Positions 5,539-8,362 of a stretch of DNA of 8,362 bases are shown here, piece after piece. Numbering within the stretch: position 1 is the first letter of the stretch; the number at the start of each line of letters is the position of its first letter. The DNA comes from Clostridia bacterium. GTDB taxonomy: Bacteria > Bacillota > Clostridia > Christensenellales > Borkfalkiaceae. Location of the stretch: the NCBI GenBank assembly GCA_017501125.1, contig JAFVXN010000124.1, positions 1 through 8,362 of the forward strand, read 5' to 3'. Under the pieces are notes generated by a model, which saw only the letters and a program-made list of their open reading frames with translations, was not told the DNA's origin and ran no database searches. The translations under genes and the position numbers were made by a program.

Positions 5539-7950
5539 ATGAAACGACAAATTACGACAATTTTATGTGCGAGCGTCGCGTTGGGCGCATGTATCGCAGG
5601 CGGTCTTACGCTGACCACTACTGCAACTTACGCCGCAACGGGCAGCACGGCAAGCGGCGATCAATTCGTCACGCCCTATTCCTACGAGCAATATCTGCCG
5701 CTGGAAAAGCCGAGCGACGTCGCCATTACCGACTCGTACGTTGCCATCTCCGACGGCAATAAAATCTACCTCTACGACAAGGGCAACGAGAACTATTACG
5801 TCTACGAGCACGGCGATGCAACCGATCCAAAATATCTCATCAAGAAGTTGCAATTCTCCGCGAGCGGTACGCTGTATTTCTTGGACAGCAACACCGACTT
5901 GTACACCCTTCACCCCAACGCTTTTTTGACCGAGCAAACGGTGGCGGCGACGCACGTGGAGAGAGGGTTTAGCAACTTTGCCATCGGCTCGCAATTCTAC
6001 TACACCCTCACGACGACGACCTCGTCCTCCCTTTCTAAGGTCAACCTCAACGAAATTTCGTCGCAGACTGCCAACACGAAATCGGGTATATCGGGCACGC
6101 CGCCCCTTTCCCTGTTCGGCGACTATATCTACTATATCGACGGAGGCAAACACCTGCACCAGATGCATATCGCGTCCGACTGGCGCACGGCGGAGACCCG
6201 CACATGGGAACTCATCCGCAACGACCCCGTCTCTTCCGTAGCCGTCCTCGGTAGCACCGCTTACTTTACGACGACGGACGGAAAGGATTTCTACGCGTAC
6301 GACTTGGGTACCGGCAGCATTATCAACACGTACGAGAACGCGGACCCCGAGGAAGGATATTCCGCCCTCTCCACCTACGGCGGTATGGTCTACGTCGTCA
6401 AGAACCAAAGCGTGTGCGAATACGACCCTGCTAACGGCGCTTTTACAGGCTACGAAATCGGGACGAGTTCCTCCTCCCCCAACCGCCTGCAAAACGCCAA
6501 AGACAGCGTCCTCGTGGACGGAAAACTGTATACGGCTGACAAGGGACGCGTCACCGTCTACGACACCGAAACGAAGGAGTATAAGACGATAGACGGCACC
6601 ATCGACGGCGATCGCATCGCCTCCGACGGCGACAGCGTGTTGCTGGTCAAGAACGGGTCGCACCAAGCCTATCTGTACGACAAGGAAGGCAACGTGACCT
6701 ATACGCTGACCACCGACAGCAACGATTTTATCGTCGATATCGTCCACTCTCACGGTAGTTTCTACTACGTGACCCACTATAATTTTTACGGCAGAATTTA
6801 TAAAAACAACGGAACTTGGGTCAAGGCTGAGGTGCGCCGAGCCGCGCAAGGTTCCCCCTCCGCTTCCTTAATCGCCGCCGATATCCAAGGCAACCTTTAC
6901 GTCCTGACGACGACGGGGAGCATCTACTCCTTCACCGACGGCGCGGACGGCGATTTCCTCTCCGCACAATCGCTCAGCACTAAAACGCCCGTCCATACGG
7001 GGGGTGACGGAGAATTCGACAACGCAAAGAAAATGCTCGTCGATTACGCGCAATCCATCTACGTGCAACGGGGCAACAACCTCATCAAGTACCTCTTAGA
7101 CGGTAGCGCCTACGAAAAACAAACCTTGCCCATAAACTTAAGCAAGACGATTGCTTATTCCCAAACCACGGACACGCCTGCCACTGCCGTCGCCTTCGGT
7201 GCGGAAACGGCGGACGTATACGTCCTTTACGACGGCAATTTGATGATTTCGACGCAGGATTTGAATTTGCCTTGCATGTCGCTAATCGCCACCAACGACG
7301 TCGACGACAGCATCTTCGACGACGCCTCGGTCACCCCTGAGGTCGTCAAGGTGGCTAAGGGCACCTTGCTCGTCGAGTTCGAGTTGGAGCGACTCGTAGA
7401 CGCCGACCTCTTCCCTTACGTGGGCTACGTCCGCCCTGCTGAAAAGCAGACGGCACTCGTCATCGGGCGCACGGGCGGCTACGCCTTACTCGCCATCTAC
7501 GACGGCACGCGCAAACAATACCACACCTACCTCGCCAAAGACAACGCCTCGCTAGAAGCGGACGCCACGGGCGAGAGCGCACCCGATATCAGCGAGGGCT
7601 GGCTGTCGAGCGGTGCGCACCTCTACAAATTCCCCTACCTGACCAAATTGCTCACGGTGACGGAATTGCCCAAGAATCAAAAGGTGCAAGTCCTCGGCAA
7701 GATTACCGTCGACTACGAGTATTACCGCGTACAATACGAAGAAAACGGCGTGACGAAGGAAGGGTATATCCCCACCTCTTTCGTCAACGATTTCGACAGC
7801 ACGCCCCCTCAACCGACCGAATCCACCGCAGGTGACGGCATAAAAGATAAGGACGCCGGCTGGAGATTTGCCTATATTCTGCTCGGCTGTGCCGTCGTTA
7901 TTATCCTCGTGGATTTCGTCCTGTTGATGCCGAGAAAGAAAGAAGATTGA
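5539..7950 (+). CDS. Large exported beta-propeller/SH3-like protein with C-terminal membrane anchor
   Basis: 803 residues, family not recognised. A signal peptide spans about 1-33 (Lys2-Arg3, hydrophobic 5-27, likely cut near the YAA at 31-33); an LGAC at 15-18 is a weak lipobox, so lipid attachment is possible. From about 58 to 580 there are some ten strand-rich repeats of the form 'D/S-G-x-[hydrophobic]-Y-x-x-[Y/D]', for example DVAITDSYVAISDGNKIYLY (60-79), GKLYTADKGRVTVYD and GNLYVLTTTGSIYSF, the pattern of NHL- or WD-like propellers. A beta-rich unit with YVGYVRP lies near 633, and an SH3-like domain at about 695-750 has LPK, EYYRVQY and GYIPTSFV. Residues about 775-796 are membrane-spanning, followed by PRKKED. 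Most of the protein would face outside. It could be a cell-surface binding or envelope-sensing protein. The gene is a single cistron, ending at a bidirectional terminator, and is probably host rather than phage. Confidence 0.82.
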   Translation: MKRQITTILCASVALGACIAGGLTLTTTATYAATGSTASGDQFVTPYSYEQYLPLEKPSDVAITDSYVAISDGNKIYLYDKGNENYYVYEHGDATDPKYLIKKLQFSASGTLYFLDSNTDLYTLHPNAFLTEQTVAATHVERGFSNFAIGSQFYYTLTTTTSSSLSKVNLNEISSQTANTKSGISGTPPLSLFGDYIYYIDGGKHLHQMHIASDWRTAETRTWELIRNDPVSSVAVLGSTAYFTTTDGKDFYAYDLGTGSIINTYENADPEEGYSALSTYGGMVYVVKNQSVCEYDPANGAFTGYEIGTSSSSPNRLQNAKDSVLVDGKLYTADKGRVTVYDTETKEYKTIDGTIDGDRIASDGDSVLLVKNGSHQAYLYDKEGNVTYTLTTDSNDFIVDIVHSHGSFYYVTHYNFYGRIYKNNGTWVKAEVRRAAQGSPSASLIAADIQGNLYVLTTTGSIYSFTDGADGDFLSAQSLSTKTPVHTGGDGEFDNAKKMLVDYAQSIYVQRGNNLIKYLLDGSAYEKQTLPINLSKTIAYSQTTDTPATAVAFGAETADVYVLYDGNLMISTQDLNLPCMSLIATNDVDDSIFDDASVTPEVVKVAKGTLLVEFELERLVDADLFPYVGYVRPAEKQTALVIGRTGGYALLAIYDGTRKQYHTYLAKDNASLEADATGESAPDISEGWLSSGAHLYKFPYLTKLLTVTELPKNQKVQVLGKITVDYEYYRVQYEENGVTKEGYIPTSFVNDFDSTPPQPTESTAGDGIKDKDAGWRFAYILLGCAVVIILVDFVLLMPRKKED

Positions 7951-7962
7951 CCATAGGTCAAT
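7946..7962. repeat. Short inverted repeat over the propeller gene stop codon
   Basis: ATTGACC-ATA-GGTCAAT is a perfect 7-bp inverted repeat with a 3-nt loop that includes the TGA stop (7948-7950). It lies 15 nt before the main terminator. It may be an extra RNA hairpin protecting the 3' end; a protein binding site is also possible. Confidence 0.45.
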
Positions 7963-7977
7963 CCCCTAAAAAAAGCG

Positions 7978-8007
7978 AAAAGAGTGGCTTGAACACGCCA
8001 CTCTTTT
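7978..8007. terminator. Bidirectional Rho-independent terminator
   Basis: AAAAGAGTGGC (7978-7988) pairs with GCCACTCTTTT (7997-8007), an 11-bp stem with an 8-nt loop. A T run ends the plus-strand copy (8004-8009), and the minus-strand copy is followed by TTTTCGCTTTTTTT. It serves both the propeller gene and the convergent acyltransferase gene, whose TAA stop (8008-8010) falls in the T run. Confidence 0.85.
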
Positions 8008-8362
8008 TTATTCGCCTAAAAGTCTTCTTTTTCGCCCTGTAAACAATCTTGCTATCGTGCCCTTTGCGTAGGCGCGAAGGGCGAAATACAGCCACGACAA
8101 CGCCAGCGTTGCGACAAGCGTCACCACAAAGAAAATAGGTGCAGGCATCGTAGGTGCGTTCTCGTGTATCTTCCAAAAGAAACCGCCCTGCAAGAGATAA
8201 AAATCGAGCGATAATTCGCCCACAAGGTGCAAAATCGGCGTTTTGCCGAAGGTACAGCGCATCATAAGCAGGCAAACGAACGAGTTGACGGAAAGGGCGA
8301 CGTACGCCTCGTGTCCAAAAAACCCCTCCTTAGGCACGAACAGGCAACCGACGGAAAGCCCC
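8008..8362 (-). CDS. Acyltransferase-3-type membrane protein, C-terminal part (runs off window)
   Basis: About 118 C-terminal codons are visible; the frame is open to the right edge, so the GTG at 8335-8337 is not the true start. The visible part has three hydrophobic segments: around YVALSVNSFVCLLMMRC, around VGELSLDFYLLQGGFF, and PAPIFFVVTLVATLALSWLY, then a basic tail ending RKRRLLGE. The 'LG-x-x-S-x-x-x-Y-L-x-Q-G' pattern in the second segment is typical of the last helices of acyltransferase family 3 proteins (OatA/WecH-like), which move acetyl or other acyl groups onto surface sugars or glycans. The catalytic His would lie in the missing N-terminal part. The gene converges on the propeller gene with a shared terminator. 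The substrate cannot be told from this fragment, and another polytopic membrane protein is not excluded. Confidence 0.65.
   Translation of the reverse strand, partial: GLSVGCLFVPKEGFFGHEAYVALSVNSFVCLLMMRCTFGKTPILHLVGELSLDFYLLQGGFFWKIHENAPTMPAPIFFVVTLVATLALSWLYFALRAYAKGTIARLFTGRKRRLLGE

Noticed and set aside
5251..5550. Full open frame upstream of the late regulator (278 codons in all)
   Set aside because: It runs through a promoter and a terminator hairpin; the GAGGTGA site fixes the start at 5250. Only the ATG at 5331 is kept as an alternative.
5563..6849. Minus-strand open frame of 428 codons antisense to the propeller gene
   Set aside because: A Val/Arg/Asp-rich shadow of Asp/Tyr/Thr codons on the other strand; no start signals and no recognisable domains.

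Overview
The window looks like the edge of a prophage (or prophage remnant) next to chromosomal genes of a Gram-positive, Firmicutes-type bacterium. The grounds are strong AGGAG/GAGGTGA ribosome binding sites, a Bacillus/Clostridium-type LexA operator, sigma-A TATAAT promoters, and phage proteins of the kind found in Clostridia. A Christensenellales-like gut clostridium is a guess from the style of the secreted proteins; nothing here proves a genus.

Layout. From 5379 leftward on the minus strand runs a phage late module: a TATAAT box followed by a LexA-type palindrome (5348-5361), a small sigma-region-4-like regulator (4714-5250), terminase large subunit (2544-3977), a 101-residue protein that may be a displaced small terminase (2229-2534), portal (404-2236), and the N-terminal part of a probable scaffold or head-assembly protein (1-398, running off the window). 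The terminase-to-scaffold genes are spaced by 9 nt, overlap by 8 nt and are spaced by 5 nt respectively, so they form one operon. Between the regulator and the terminase, on the opposite strand, sits a 223-residue secreted, C-terminally membrane-anchored protein (4032-4703) with its own promoter. That is the layout of a phage 'moron' cargo gene.

To the right is a plus-strand gene (5539-7950) for an 803-residue exported protein made of beta-propeller-like repeats, an SH3-like domain and a C-terminal membrane anchor. It ends at a bidirectional terminator shared with a convergent acyltransferase-3-type membrane protein (8008-8362, C-terminal part only).

Two points stand out. First, the phage regulator appears to lie directly under LexA (SOS) control, which would link DNA damage to late-gene expression without a separate step visible here. 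Second, the cargo gene and the propeller gene share a design: signal peptide, SH3-like domain, single C-terminal anchor with a short charged tail, and an extended -10 box (TGnTATAAT) placed so that transcription should begin at the A of ATG or within one base of it. Both would be leaderless mRNAs, unlike the phage genes, which have strong ribosome binding sites. This suggests that the cargo gene came from the host's own surface-protein repertoire.

The only stretch near 300 nt without a gene is 5251-5538. It holds the regulator's ribosome binding site and leader, the LexA-type box, a leftward promoter, a leftward terminator hairpin and the promoter of the propeller gene. No tRNA, rRNA, CRISPR array, insertion sequence, integrase or repressor is visible.
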